From: Kaiparowitsia implicata GSE-PSE-MK54-09C
GTDB taxonomy: Bacteria; Cyanobacteriota; Cyanobacteriia; Elainellales; Elainellaceae
NCBI GenBank assembly: GCA_019359435.1
Contig: JAHHHI010000060.1
Coordinates: forward strand, 1 to 50,527
DNA length: 50,527 nucleotides
Direction: 5' to 3'
In this document: positions 1 through 8,429 of the stretch, in pieces
Layout of the letters: every line of letters begins with the position of its first letter
Numbering within the stretch: the stretch's first letter is position 1
Notes under the pieces: model-generated
Seen by the model: the letters and a program-made list of their open reading frames with translations, nothing else
Told to the model about the DNA's origin: nothing
Database searches by the model: none
Made by a program: the position numbers and the translations under genes

Positions 1-179
1 GCTGCACGGTCGAGCACGTCTTCGGCACCATCAAGGGCTGGATGGGTGCCACCCACTTCCGAACGCGGGGGCTCAAGAACGTCGCCACCGAAGCCAGCCT
101 GGCAATCCTGGCCTACAACATAAAGCGCGCCATCGCCGTTGCCGGCGTCGGTCCAATCCTCGAAGCGTTGAGGGGATGA
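1..179 (+). CDS. Transposase, C-terminal fragment (window edge)
   Basis: The frame is open from the window edge and ends with TGA at 177-179, giving about 58 residues. It includes the stretch CTVEHVFGTIKGWMGATHF followed by an LAYNIKRA-like end. This matches the C-terminal end of DDE transposases of the IS5/IS1182 type, in which the last catalytic glutamate lies in a V-E-H-x-F-G-x-I-K context. The 5' part of the gene lies outside the window, so completeness cannot be judged. It marks the left side as a mobile-element boundary next to the metal-resistance genes. Confidence 0.8.
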   Translation, partial: CTVEHVFGTIKGWMGATHFRTRGLKNVATEASLAILAYNIKRAIAVAGVGPILEALRG

Positions 180-411
180 AGCGCGGTCCCGCTGATGCCA
201 TCGCATCACGCTCAGGCCAGACGCTGCCGCGAGTTCTCACACAGCCTCGGGTGGGAAGGCGACAGTCTGGTTTTGGTCAGCTTGGTGGTGAAACGGACAC
301 TTTGTCATCTGGAAATGCTCTGGATGCCGGCCATGTTCGATTCCTAGGCGTGGCAGTGGGCCTGCTGCCATAGAAAGGCCGCCGTCACCGACCACAGGCC
401 ATGGTGATGAG
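180..411. other. Intergenic stretch, probable end of the insertion sequence
   Basis: No credible gene is seen here. Around 233-250 the sequence contains gttctcacacagcctcggg. A motif of this kind (tt-ctcacacagcct) often ends alphaproteobacterial DDE elements shortly after the transposase stop. The matching left end is outside the window, so the terminal repeat is inferred and not demonstrated. Confidence 0.3.
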
Positions 412-690
412 GTGCCGTCGCTGCTCGCCACTCCGGTGGTGGCAGCCAACGCGCATTCGCACGCCATCGGCGCCGTCGTCGAAGCGGTCGGTACCCATGG
501 CCATGTGCATGACGACCTGGGCGGCGATGTCCATGATGCCATCGACCATGCCCACGACGTACCCCACCTTCTGCTGGAGCTGATCCTCCCCATCGACAGC
601 TGGCAGCCCGCCTGGCCCGCCAACGTCGCGTCGCGGATCGATAGCTCGCCTCGATCCAATCCAGAGCGACCACCCAGATCCCTGCTGTGA
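412..690 (+). CDS. Small His-rich hypothetical protein, possibly 5'-damaged
   Basis: This 92-residue frame has a short hydrophobic alanine-rich start, a His/Asp-rich middle (several H-x-H groups around residues 13-50) and a C-terminus with an ERPPR motif. Small exported proteins with His-rich centres and an ERPP-type end are common just upstream of HupE-like and metal-efflux genes. The start is uncertain. An ATG-initiated arginine-rich start exists in another frame at 401, suggesting a frameshift between a signal-peptide start and this body. It precedes the broken HupE gene on the same strand. No biochemical role can be assigned. Confidence 0.35.
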   Translation: MPSLLATPVVAANAHSHAIGAVVEAVGTHGHVHDDLGGDVHDAIDHAHDVPHLLLELILPIDSWQPAWPANVASRIDSSPRSNPERPPRSLL

Positions 691-773
691 CCTGACCAGG
701 GGACAAGCGTCCCTTTCGTTCACATGCACGGACCTATTCTCATGAACCCGACCTCTCGCGGGCGAGCTGGCTA

Positions 774-1459
774 TTGAAGCCAATTGCGACCGCCTTGCTT
801 GCGCTGACGGCCCTGCTGGCCCTTGGTGTCGCCGCCCGTGCCCACGGCGTCGATACGTCGGACGCTGGCTATATCGCCGAAATCTCCGGCATCAACCTGC
901 TGCCCTACGTCTATCTGGGCGCCAAGCATATGATCACCGGCTACGACCACATCCTATTCCTGCTCGGCGTCATCTTCTTCCTCTACAAGATGGAGCATAT
1001 CGGCATCTATGTGTCGCTGTTCGCCATCGGCCACTCCACCACCATGCTGCTGGGCGTCTACTTCAACTGGGCGATCAGCTCCTATTTCATCGACGCCATA
1101 ATCGGGCTTTCGGTGGCCTACAAAGCACTCGACAATTTCGGCGCCTTACAGCGCTTGCTCGGCTTTCAGCCCAATACCAAGGCGGCCACCCTGATCTTCG
1201 GCCTGTTCCACGGCCTGGGCCTCGCCACCAAGGTGCTGGAATACGAGATGTCCGAGGATGGCCTCCTGCCCAACCTCATCGCTATGTCGGGGTCGAAATC
1301 GGGCAGTTGCTGGCGCTCGGCACCATTCTCATCGTCGTGGGTTTCTGGCGCCGCACGCGCTCATTCTGGAAGCTCGCCTATTCTGCCAACGTGGCCATGA
1401 TGTGCGCCGGTTTCGTGCTGTTCGGATATCAGCTCGTCGGCCTCGTGGTCATGCCCTAA
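774..1459 (+). pseudogene. HupE/UreJ-family membrane protein, frameshifted
   Basis: The protein begins with a signal-like segment and continues with typical HupE/UreJ_2 features: KHMITGYDHILFLLGV, an FAIGHSTTMLLG helix and IFGLFHGLGLATKVL. Near 1280 the reading frame breaks. The expected continuation, a VGVEIGQLLALGTILIV helix and a last membrane helix, lies in another frame and ends at TAA 1457-1459. The only start in the main frame is a TTG at 774. An ATG at 742 in another frame suggests a second indel at the 5' end. HupE/UreJ proteins are putative nickel/cobalt permeases, which fits the Ni/Co module downstream. Either the gene is dead or the sequence has small errors. Confidence 0.8.
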
Positions 1460-2260
1460 GGATCGACAGACAATACCGATTTTCCGGCCAAGGCCGACCT
1501 GCCCAGCACGGAGCGCCTCGTTCGCTCCACGATCACGCCGGCATCAGCGCGCTGGCCATTCCCCTCACCGTGGTCCTGCCGTCCGAATACGGCATCGACC
1601 CGACCGGTTTCGGTCGGCTGACCGGCCTCACGACGATGGGTCAGATCAAGATGCAACTTGCATTGGAGGCGGCCGCGGATGAGGCCCTGAGCGCCGCAGT
1701 GGCCGCCGGGACGGCTAGTCCAAGCCCGGTTGCAATGGCGAGTTCGCCGGACACCCAACAACTGGCGGCCCGCGTCGATGCCCTGGAAGCCCTCATCCTG
1801 GAGCTGCAGCCGGCTTAACTGCCACCCGTGGCCGCACCGATCGAACCAGCGTCGGTATCGGCTGCACTGGTTCCGGTAGCGCCGGCGCCAATGCAACAGG
1901 CAGCGGCACCCGCAGCCGTTGATACCCCGGCTCCGGTTGCCGCACCGCAAGGGCGCGACGAGGTCACCTTTACCCTCACGCCCATGGAAGGGACCGAATA
2001 CAAGCTGCATGCAGGCCGGCGCCGTCGCCACCTATGAGTTCGTGGTCGATGGGGGCGTCATCAACTTCGACGCCCATGGCGAGGGCGAGAGGCAGTCGCT
2101 GACCTATGAAGAAGGTCGCGGGGTGGCCAGCGACGCCGGTGAACTGGTCCCGCCTGTTGCCGGCACCCACGGCTGGTTCTTCCGCAATCGCGGCACCGAG
2201 GACGTCGTGGTCACCCTTCGTACCGGTGGTGATTACCAGGAGCTCCGCAAGCTCATCTGA
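1460..2260 (+). pseudogene. Membrane-anchor protein of metal-resistance loci, multiply broken
   Basis: Pieces of one protein appear in sequence in different frames. They are an N-terminal piece with TDFPAKADLPSTERLVRST (no start codon before it), a membrane segment ending in VVLPSEYGIDPTGFGRL, a coiled acidic part, an Ala/Pro-rich linker, and a C-terminal domain with VNFD/HGEG-like and GTHGWFFRNR motifs. Breaks are a lost start, a frameshift near 1530, an in-frame TAA at 1816-1818 and a frameshift near 2015. This order matches the 'transmembrane anchor protein' family found next to HupE-like genes. Its function is not established. Several independent lesions argue for true decay here. Confidence 0.75.
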
Positions 2261-2344
2261 TCACGGCCCGCAGGAACTGCTGCCGAGGAATTCGCTCTCG
2301 GCCTTAGGAGGCCGGGAGCCTCAACGCGCTATCGAGGCTTGCCC

Positions 2345-2366
2345 CATATCCCCCAGGGGGGATATG
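2345..2366. promoter_or_regulatory. G-tract palindromic operator of the RcnR/FrmR-type repressor
   Basis: Two perfect 10-bp arms, CATATCCCCC and GGGGGATATG, flank a 2-bp AG spacer, just upstream of the repressor start at 2375. CsoR/RcnR/FrmR repressors bind A/T-flanked G-tracts of exactly this kind. Autoregulation of the repressor-exporter operon is the natural inference. Confidence 0.8.
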
Positions 2367-2374
2367 CCTATCGC

Positions 2375-2665
2375 ATGACCGATATTGAATCGCAGCCGCA
2401 CCGCCACGCCACCCATCCCCAGATCGTCAAGCGACTCAAGCGCGCCGATGGGCACCTGAAATCCGTTATAGACATGATCGAAGGCGGGCGGCCCTGCCTC
2501 GACATTGCCCAGCAGTTGCACGCCGTGGAAATGGCCATCGCCCAGGCCAAGAAGACGCTGATCCACGACCATCTCGACCACTGTCTCGCCGACGCAGTTG
2601 GACCACTCGCCGATGCGGACCGGGCGCAGATCGACGAGTTCCGCGACATCGCCAGATACCTTTAG
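2375..2665 (+). CDS. CsoR/RcnR/FrmR-family metal-sensing repressor
   Basis: This small all-helical DNA-binding protein of 96 residues has the family pattern: HPQIVKRLKRADGHLKSVIDMIEGGRPCLDIAQQLHAVEMAI, with the conserved cysteine in the R-P-C-L-D segment, and a C-terminal HDHLDHCLADAV helix. The ATG at 2375 is chosen because it gives the usual length and leaves the palindromic operator outside the gene; an upstream start would place the operator inside it. It is followed after 8 bp by an MFS exporter and a NicO-type exporter, so the signal is most likely Ni or Co. FrmR-like formaldehyde sensing is the alternative, but no formaldehyde genes are adjacent. Confidence 0.88.
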   Translation: MTDIESQPHRHATHPQIVKRLKRADGHLKSVIDMIEGGRPCLDIAQQLHAVEMAIAQAKKTLIHDHLDHCLADAVGPLADADRAQIDEFRDIARYL

Positions 2666-2673
2666 GAGGCCCA

Positions 2674-3993
2674 ATGCTGGCCGTTCTCCGCAATCGCACC
2701 TATCGTCACCTCTTTTTGGCGCAGGTGATCGCCCTCATCGGGACGGGGCTCGCCACAGTGGCGCTTGGCCTGCTGGCCTTCAACCTGGCCGGCGCCAATG
2801 CGGGTGCAGTGCTGGGCACAGCCCTCGCCATCAAAATGATTGCCTATGTCGGCGTGGCGCCGATTGCCTCGGCCTTTGCCGAGAGGCTGCCGCGACGCGC
2901 CATGCTGGTCACGCTCGACTTGGTGCGAGCCAGCGTGGCGGTGATGCTGCCCTTCGTGACCGAAATCTGGCAGGTCTATATCCTTATCTTCTTACTGCAG
3001 TCAGCCTCAGCGGCGTTCACGCCGACCTTCCAGGCGACCATTCCAGACGTCCTTCCCGACGAACGCGACTATACCCGCGCCCTCTCGCTATCCCGGCTGG
3101 CCTATGACCTCGAAAGCGTGGTGAGCCCGCTGCTGGCGGCCGCGCTCCTGACGGTCATTTCCTTCAACAGCCTGTTCGCCGGAACTGTCATCGGCTTTGC
3201 CGCATCCGCCCTTCTGGTGGTGTCGGTCGTGCTGCCCAGTCCGAGGCCCGCCGCGCCCCGTGGCATCTATGATCGAACCACCCGCGGCCTTCGTATCTAT
3301 CTCAAGACACCGCGTCTTCGCGGCCTGCTGGCGCTGACCTTTGCCGTGTCGGCAGCGGGAGCCATGGTCATCGTCAACACCGTGGTCCTGGTGCAGGCGG
3401 GGTTCGGCCTGGACCAACAGTGGACAGCCTTCGCCCTTGCCGCCTTCGGCGCCGGATCGATGGGGGCGGCATTCGCGCTGCCAGCGCTCCTCGACCGGTT
3501 TCCCGACCGGGCGGTTATGCTGGTGGGTGCCGCGCTGCTCGTCGTTGCGATGCTGCTGGGCAGCCTGCTTATCGGCTACGCCAGCCTGCTCGTCCTGTGG
3601 GCTGTTATTGGCGTCGGCTACTCCGTGACGCAGACCCCCGCGGGTCGCCTGATCCGAAAGTCGTCAAACCCCGAAGACCGCCCGGCACTGTTCGCCGCGC
3701 AGTTCGCGCTGTCACATGCGACTTGGCTGGTGACCTATCCCCTCGCCGGGTGGCTGGGCGTTGCGGCTGGATTGCCGCTGACCTTCCTCGCCATGGCCGC
3801 CATTGCCGCTGCCGGACTTCTTGCGGCCTTGTATATGTGGCCAGCCCACGATCCGATGATCGTGGAGCACAGCCATGCTGATTTGCCAGAGGGTCATGCC
3901 CACATCGCCGACGCGCGACGTGCTGGCGCCGACTATGTCCACGCCCATGATTTTGTCATCGACAATGAACACGTCTCCTGGCCGGCGCGGTGA
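2674..3993 (+). CDS. MFS exporter, NreB-like, with His-containing C-terminal tail
   Basis: The protein has 439 residues and about 12 membrane helices. It opens with the RNRTYRHLFLAQVIALIG segment typical of the MFS_3/NreB-EntS group. The central loop is polar and Arg-rich. The last 45 residues form a soluble tail with repeated H-x-H motifs (HSHAD, GHAHI, YVHAHDF). His-rich tails of this type occur in nickel exporters such as NreB, where they bind or buffer metal. It lies between the RcnR-like repressor and a NicO-type exporter and shares a GTGA overlap with the latter, so a Ni/Co efflux role in the inner membrane is likely. Confidence 0.8.
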   Translation: MLAVLRNRTYRHLFLAQVIALIGTGLATVALGLLAFNLAGANAGAVLGTALAIKMIAYVGVAPIASAFAERLPRRAMLVTLDLVRASVAVMLPFVTEIWQVYILIFLLQSASAAFTPTFQATIPDVLPDERDYTRALSLSRLAYDLESVVSPLLAAALLTVISFNSLFAGTVIGFAASALLVVSVVLPSPRPAAPRGIYDRTTRGLRIYLKTPRLRGLLALTFAVSAAGAMVIVNTVVLVQAGFGLDQQWTAFALAAFGAGSMGAAFALPALLDRFPDRAVMLVGAALLVVAMLLGSLLIGYASLLVLWAVIGVGYSVTQTPAGRLIRKSSNPEDRPALFAAQFALSHATWLVTYPLAGWLGVAAGLPLTFLAMAAIAAAGLLAALYMWPAHDPMIVEHSHADLPEGHAHIADARRAGADYVHAHDFVIDNEHVSWPAR

Positions 3994-4709
3994 CAGCGAT
4001 CCTGGGCTGGCTGGTCGCGCTGCAGGCGACGATCCATGGCGCCATCGCTGAGCATATCCAGGCCTTTGCCGGCACGGGCGACTGGCTGACACTGCTTGCA
4101 GTCTTCCCCATGGGCGTGTTGTTCGGCGCAGCGCACGGGCTCACTCCCGGTCACAACAAAATTCTGCTCGCCAGCTATGTGGTGGGAGACGGTGTTCGAG
4201 CCTTGCAAGCCAGCCTGATAGCATTGGCACTCACTGCCGTTCATGTGGGCTCCGCTGTCGTGATTGCGCTGGGCGCCAGCTTCCTGGTCTCGCGCACCAT
4301 CACCAGCGCCGGACAGGCGCCGCTGCTCGAAACGACAAGTCGAATTCTGCTCGTCGTGCTTGGGTCCTGGCTGGTGCTGCGCGCCGTTCTGGGACGACCC
4401 CATGTCCATGGAGAGGGTATGGGCTTCGCGGTCATCGCCGGTCTCATACCCTGTCCATTGACGCTTTTCGTCATGGTGCTGGCTATGTCCCAAGGCGTCC
4501 CCGAAGCCGGCCTGGTATTCGCCATCGCCATGTTGGCGGGCGTCGGGTTCGTCCTCATCTCGGTTGCCCTGGTGGCCTCGTTCGGAGGCCGGGCGCTTGC
4601 ACGATCCCTCGCCCGCCATGGCTCCAATACCGCCTATGCGGCCCGGGGCCTCGAGGTGATGGCTGGAGTGGCACTCATAGGGATGGCCGGCTTTCAACTA
4701 GTCGGCTGA
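3990..4709 (+). CDS. NicO/RcnA-like nickel/cobalt exporter
   Basis: This 239-residue polytopic membrane protein carries the family signature FGAAHGLTPGHNKILLASYVVG (H-x-x-T-P-G-H), followed by VHVGSAVVIALG and an IPCPLTLFVMVLA helix. RcnA and NicO proteins export Ni and Co through the cytoplasmic membrane. A short His patch (RPHVHGEG) lies in the middle loop, although the long His loop of E. coli RcnA is absent. The GTG start overlaps the stop of the upstream MFS gene by four bases, indicating coupled translation. It ends the operon started by the G-tract-controlled repressor. Confidence 0.85.
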   Translation: MTAILGWLVALQATIHGAIAEHIQAFAGTGDWLTLLAVFPMGVLFGAAHGLTPGHNKILLASYVVGDGVRALQASLIALALTAVHVGSAVVIALGASFLVSRTITSAGQAPLLETTSRILLVVLGSWLVLRAVLGRPHVHGEGMGFAVIAGLIPCPLTLFVMVLAMSQGVPEAGLVFAIAMLAGVGFVLISVALVASFGGRALARSLARHGSNTAYAARGLEVMAGVALIGMAGFQLVG

Positions 4710-4908
4710 CGTCCGCTATCGTGCATCCCGGGCTCGGGGTATTAAGTCTAAAATGGGGTCGTCAGCGGTTCGTCGCCTGTGGGGCGGAAATCAGTCCCAC
4801 TGCTTTCCATGTTATCACGACAACGAGACTTTACGCTCAGGCGGGATCACTCCCTGTCTTTTCCTGCTGCTTATCAATTAACACTGCTTGCCATCGGCTT
4901 GGCTCTTC

Positions 4909-5278
4909 GTGGACATCCCGGAGGCGACGAACGACAGCCTGACGCCGATCAAGGCGGCCAGGCGTGCGGTGGATGCGATATGGCAGTCGGGCTTCCGTTG
5001 CTCCAAGGCCGGCATCATCACGCAGGACCTGGTGCCGCCCCCCATACCTCAGCGGGCGCTGTTCGACAAACTGGACACGAATGGGCGGCGAGGTCATGGC
5101 CGCCATGGAAGAGGCGAACCGGCGTTGGGTCGTGCCACCGTCCTACCGGCGGCGACGGTGGGCGGGCCGGCGAAGGGGCACGTTCACGACGAAGTTTGAG
5201 ATGCGGTCGCCTCGGTTTACGACCCGATGAAACGAGCTGCCAAAATGTCCGCTAACAAGACAGCGCGAAATGCTATAG
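4909..5278 (+). pseudogene. umuC: UmuC (DNA polymerase V) C-terminal remnant
   Basis: Translated pieces match the UmuC C-terminal region: VDIPEATNDSLTPIKAARR, then SGFRCSKAGIITQDLVPP and QRALFDKLD. A frame change near 5090 leads to MAAMEEANRRW, with a further frame change to TKFEMRSPRFTTR. The expected Trp of the conserved TTRWDELP ending is a TGA stop at 5228, after which NELPKCPLTRQ continues in frame. The catalytic palm and fingers are missing. No umuD partner is visible. It is a dead relic and marks an old insertion or deletion boundary. Confidence 0.8.
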
Positions 5279-5356
5279 GCTGTTAATCTCACTGACCAGT
5301 GACCCGGGCGCGGATGACTGAGAGTCGCTATTCTCGTTGCCTCTACCGGAAGCACC

Positions 5357-6505
5357 ATGTCATCCAAAGAACCGAACTTTGCGGCGGTCGAAGCCGAAGC
5401 TGCCCGCTTGGCCGCCGTGAGGCGCTACGACATACTCGACACACCGCCGGATGGATCGTTCGACCGTATCACGGCGCTTGCAGCTAATCTGTTTAACGTG
5501 CCGATCTCGATCATCAGCCTGGTTGATACAGACCGGGTCTGGTTCAAATCCCACCACGGGCTTGAGGGTGTTCAGCAGATCGGCAAAGAGCCGGGCCTGT
5601 GCGCTTCGGCGATTGTCCAGGACCAAGTGTGGGTTCTCGAGAACGCAGCGACAGACGTTCGCTCACTGGCCAATCCTCTGGTCGCCGGAGACTTCGGTCT
5701 TAGATTTTACGCAGGTGTTCCGCTGACCACGGCTGACGGTTTCAACCTCGGAACGCTCTGCGTGATTGATCGCCAGCCTCGACCAGTTACCGAAGAACAA
5801 ATCCAACAACTTCGTCATCTTGCTTCGGTTGTCATGGACCAGATGGAACTACGTTTGGCCGCCCGAAAGGCGGTGTCGGAGCTCTCCGGGGCACTAGAGA
5901 CAGCTCGGATGCTTGGCCAGGAAATCGACCATCGCGTGATGAACAGCCTGCAGCTGGTTTCCTCCATGCTTCAGCTCCAGGCAAGGCAGGTGGAGGGATC
6001 ACACGCCGCCGAACAGCTTCAAGTGGCGGCTATGCGAATGACGTCAGTTGCCCGGGTACACCAGCATATCTTCAGGAACCAGAGCGCAGGGTCGGTCAAT
6101 GCGAAGGGTTACATAGAGAACCTCATAGCCGAACTGCAAGGCACGCTGAACGCGGATATGCCCATCTTGGTCAATGTCCGCCCCGCGTCATTGGCGGCAG
6201 ACCTGCTGGTGCCTCTTGGGTTGGTCCTGAACGAGCTAGTCATCAACGCGACCAAACATGGTGGCGGTCAGATCACGGTAAGCTTCGAGGAGCTGTCCCC
6301 TGGGATGCATAGGCTCGCGGTGGCCAATTCAGGCAAACGCCTTTCCCCGGACTTCAATCCGGCAAGTACTAGCGGCCTAGGGATGAAGGTCGTCGTGGCG
6401 TTGGCCCGTCAGCTGGGCGGCATGCTCCAGTTCGGAACTCAGAAAGACGGAGCCGGCGCTAGGTTCTGGGTCGACTTCCCAGGGTCGAAAGACATCGTTC
6501 ACTGA
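5357..6505 (+). CDS. GAF-domain sensor histidine kinase, HisKA_2 type
   Basis: This cytosolic 382-residue kinase has no membrane segment. Residues about 20-165 form a GAF domain, including a GLCASAIVQD patch and an LGTLCVID strand. The phosphoacceptor H-box is EIDHRVMNSLQLV with His192. The ATPase part has an N-box VLNELVINATKHG around 289-301 and a GLGMKVV glycine motif near 340. HisKA_2/HWE-type kinases in alphaproteobacteria often feed the general stress response (PhyR/NepR/EcfG) or single response regulators. No response regulator lies next to it, so its output is unknown. It stands alone between the umuC relic and the ferritin-like genes. Confidence 0.85.
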   Translation: MSSKEPNFAAVEAEAARLAAVRRYDILDTPPDGSFDRITALAANLFNVPISIISLVDTDRVWFKSHHGLEGVQQIGKEPGLCASAIVQDQVWVLENAATDVRSLANPLVAGDFGLRFYAGVPLTTADGFNLGTLCVIDRQPRPVTEEQIQQLRHLASVVMDQMELRLAARKAVSELSGALETARMLGQEIDHRVMNSLQLVSSMLQLQARQVEGSHAAEQLQVAAMRMTSVARVHQHIFRNQSAGSVNAKGYIENLIAELQGTLNADMPILVNVRPASLAADLLVPLGLVLNELVINATKHGGGQITVSFEELSPGMHRLAVANSGKRLSPDFNPASTSGLGMKVVVALARQLGGMLQFGTQKDGAGARFWVDFPGSKDIVH

Positions 6506-6872
6506 CATCGCCAAGTGGGAAAAGCCGGAGCGGGCGGGGTAAGGGCTCGCTGCCATTTCGTTGGACAGGGCGGAAGACTGAGAAAATCATCCCGGGTCCC
6601 TATGCGGCAGGTCCAGCTGACGCGCGTCAGTCTCTGATACTTTGGCATCCGGCTCGATCAATCAATCTTGATGGAACTAAGTATCAGCCTATGCACTCGC
6701 GCGAGCTGTAAAACCAACCTAGATTACAATATTCTTCACAACTGTCATTTATTCCATTGTTATCGACTTTGCTGCGCACGAACAAATATAAATCGACGTG
6801 AGCTTTTGAAACTTCCAGTGCTGCCTCCCGTAACTGAACATAAGCGTCAGTTGCAAACACGGGAAAGTTCTC
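6506..6872. other. Intergenic region upstream of the ferritin-like pair
   Basis: No convincing gene is seen. The segment 6640-6830 is noticeably more A+T-rich than its surroundings and probably holds the promoter of the ferritin-like operon. I looked for an EcfG-type GGAAC-N16/17-CGTT promoter and did not find a clean one. Only a lone ggaac near 6672 is present. Confidence 0.4.
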
Positions 6873-7532
6873 ATGGAAATCCAGCACGACAACTCTCGAC
6901 GCCGCCTCCTTAAGTGGAGCGGTGCCGCCGCCGCTACCGTCGCCGTATCGGGCGCCTGGCTGCCCAATTTTGGTATCTCCGCCGCTCTCGCAGCCGATCT
7001 CGGCGAAGGCGACGTGGGTATCCTGAACTATGCCTATGCCCTGGAACAGCTCGAAGCTGCCTTCTATACCCAGGTGATCGAGACGCCCTACGAAGGCATC
7101 ACCGACGAAGAAACCGTCCTGCTGACCGATATTCGCGACCACGAGATCGAGCACCGGGATTTCCTCAAGACGGCGCTAGCCGACAGCGCCATTCCGGCGC
7201 TCGAAGTCGATTTCTCGGCGGTGGATTTCACCGATCGGGCGAGCGTGCTGGGCACCGCCATGGTGTTCGAAGACCTTGGCGTCTCCGCCTATAACGGCGC
7301 CGGCAAGCTGATTGAGGCTGTTGCATATCTCGCCGAAGCCGGACGAATCGTATCGGTGGAAGCGCGCCATGCCGCCGCGATCCGCGACCTGCTCAACCCC
7401 AACAGCGTGTCCTTTGCCGGCGACGATGTCATCGACGAAAACGGCCTCGATGTCGTGAACGATCCTGCGACCGTGCTGGCCGCCGCCGATCCGTTCATCG
7501 CCACCGAAGTCACCGCCAGTTCGCTGGTTTGA
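6873..7532 (+). CDS. Exported ferritin-like domain protein (Tat signal), copy 1
   Basis: The 219-residue protein has a Tat-type signal (RRRLLKW followed by an Ala-rich hydrophobic stretch ending near ALAA at about residue 41). The mature part is a ferritin-like four-helix bundle of the Ferritin_2 type: YALEQLEAAFYTQVIE, RDHEIEHRDFLKTAL, MVFEDLGVSAYNGAGKLIE and VSVEARHAAAIRDL. The E/H pairs in these helices are the expected di-metal ligands. Related proteins are periplasmic and of uncertain function, with proposals of stress or desiccation response and metal handling. It is followed after 11 bp by a paralogue, so the two form an operon. Confidence 0.85.
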   Translation: MEIQHDNSRRRLLKWSGAAAATVAVSGAWLPNFGISAALAADLGEGDVGILNYAYALEQLEAAFYTQVIETPYEGITDEETVLLTDIRDHEIEHRDFLKTALADSAIPALEVDFSAVDFTDRASVLGTAMVFEDLGVSAYNGAGKLIEAVAYLAEAGRIVSVEARHAAAIRDLLNPNSVSFAGDDVIDENGLDVVNDPATVLAAADPFIATEVTASSLV

Positions 7533-7543
7533 GGAGAGCCATT

Positions 7544-8206
7544 ATGACCATTCAAACCAATCACCTGATCGCCGATCTTAATCCCGAAATCAAGGATATA
7601 CTGGTCTCCAACCGCCGCGCCTTCTTCAAGAGTTCGGCCCTCAAGCTTGGTGCCATGGCTTCGGCCCCGGTGCTGCTGGCGATGACGGCACAGAACGCCT
7701 TCGGGCAGGAACTGCCGCAGGAAGTCGTCGACGTGCTGGTGTTCGCGCTGACGCTCGAACATATCGAAGACGCCTTCTACCGCTCGGGTCTGGAGAGCCC
7801 TGGCCTAATCCCGGACGAATATGTCGGCATCTTCAACCAGATCGGCAAGCATGAGGCGGCCCACGTGGCATTTCTTAGCGCCGCGTTGGGTAGCTCCGCC
7901 ATCGAGCGGCCAGCCCTCGACCTCACCGCCGGCGGCAAATATGCCGACGCGCTGACCAACTTCGACACCTACCTGACGCTGAGCCAGACCTTCGAAGACC
8001 TTGGTGTGGCCGCCTATAAGGGCCAGGCCGGCGTGGTTGCCGTCAATGACGACATTCTCACCGTTGCCTTACAGATCCATTCGGTCGAGGCGCGTCATGC
8101 CGCCATCGTCCGCAAGATCGGTGGCAAGAAGCCTTGGGATGGCGCCTTCGACGAGCCGATGACTAAGGAAGAGGTCCTGGCTGCCGCGGCGCCGTTCCTG
8201 GCCTAG
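7544..8206 (+). CDS. Exported ferritin-like domain protein, copy 2
   Basis: The 220-residue protein is paralogous to its upstream neighbour. The start at 7544 follows a good GAGGAG ribosome-binding site at 7531-7536. The N-terminus holds an SNRRAFFKSSALKLG Tat-like signal and a hydrophobic segment ending near AFGQE. The mature part carries the same helices: FALTLEHIEDAFYRSGLE, IGKHEAAHVAFLSAAL, QTFEDLGVAAYKGQAG and HSVEARHAAIVRKIG. The two proteins may form a hetero-oligomer in the periplasm; that is inference from their pairing. A hairpin terminator follows at 8227. Confidence 0.85.
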   Translation: MTIQTNHLIADLNPEIKDILVSNRRAFFKSSALKLGAMASAPVLLAMTAQNAFGQELPQEVVDVLVFALTLEHIEDAFYRSGLESPGLIPDEYVGIFNQIGKHEAAHVAFLSAALGSSAIERPALDLTAGGKYADALTNFDTYLTLSQTFEDLGVAAYKGQAGVVAVNDDILTVALQIHSVEARHAAIVRKIGGKKPWDGAFDEPMTKEEVLAAAAPFLA

Positions 8207-8226
8207 CGGCTCCAGGCCTGATCCCG

Positions 8227-8260
8227 AGCGTGCCCCGGTTTGCGCTGGAGCACGCTTTTT
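8227..8260 (+). terminator. Rho-independent terminator after the ferritin-like operon
   Basis: A 7-bp stem (AGCGTGC at 8227-8233 with GCACGCT at 8250-8256) runs into TTTTT, 20 bp after the stop codon of the second ferritin-like gene. The loop is long (16 nt), which lowers certainty. Confidence 0.6.
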
Positions 8261-8429
8261 GCTGAGCATGCAGCTCAAGCCAGCGCGTGTTAAGGCCGGA
8301 TCGTGGACAGCGCGGCGCCGAGTTCACCCCGACTTCCCAAAGTCCGTCCCAACGACGGTGGATGCAAGCAGATTGCTTATTTCTCGCGCCTAGTTCCTGT
8401 TTGGTCAGGCTTTCCTAGCATTGCTGGGA

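Noticed and set aside
385-783. Minus-strand open frame opposite the His-rich small protein
   Set aside because: It has no recognisable motif, and the plus strand shows HxH clusters and an ERPPR ending typical of metal-island proteins; the minus frame is a G+C-rich shadow.
6640-6700. EcfG-type general-stress promoter before the ferritin-like genes
   Set aside because: Only a GGAAC half is present near 6672; the CGTT half at 16-17 bp is missing.
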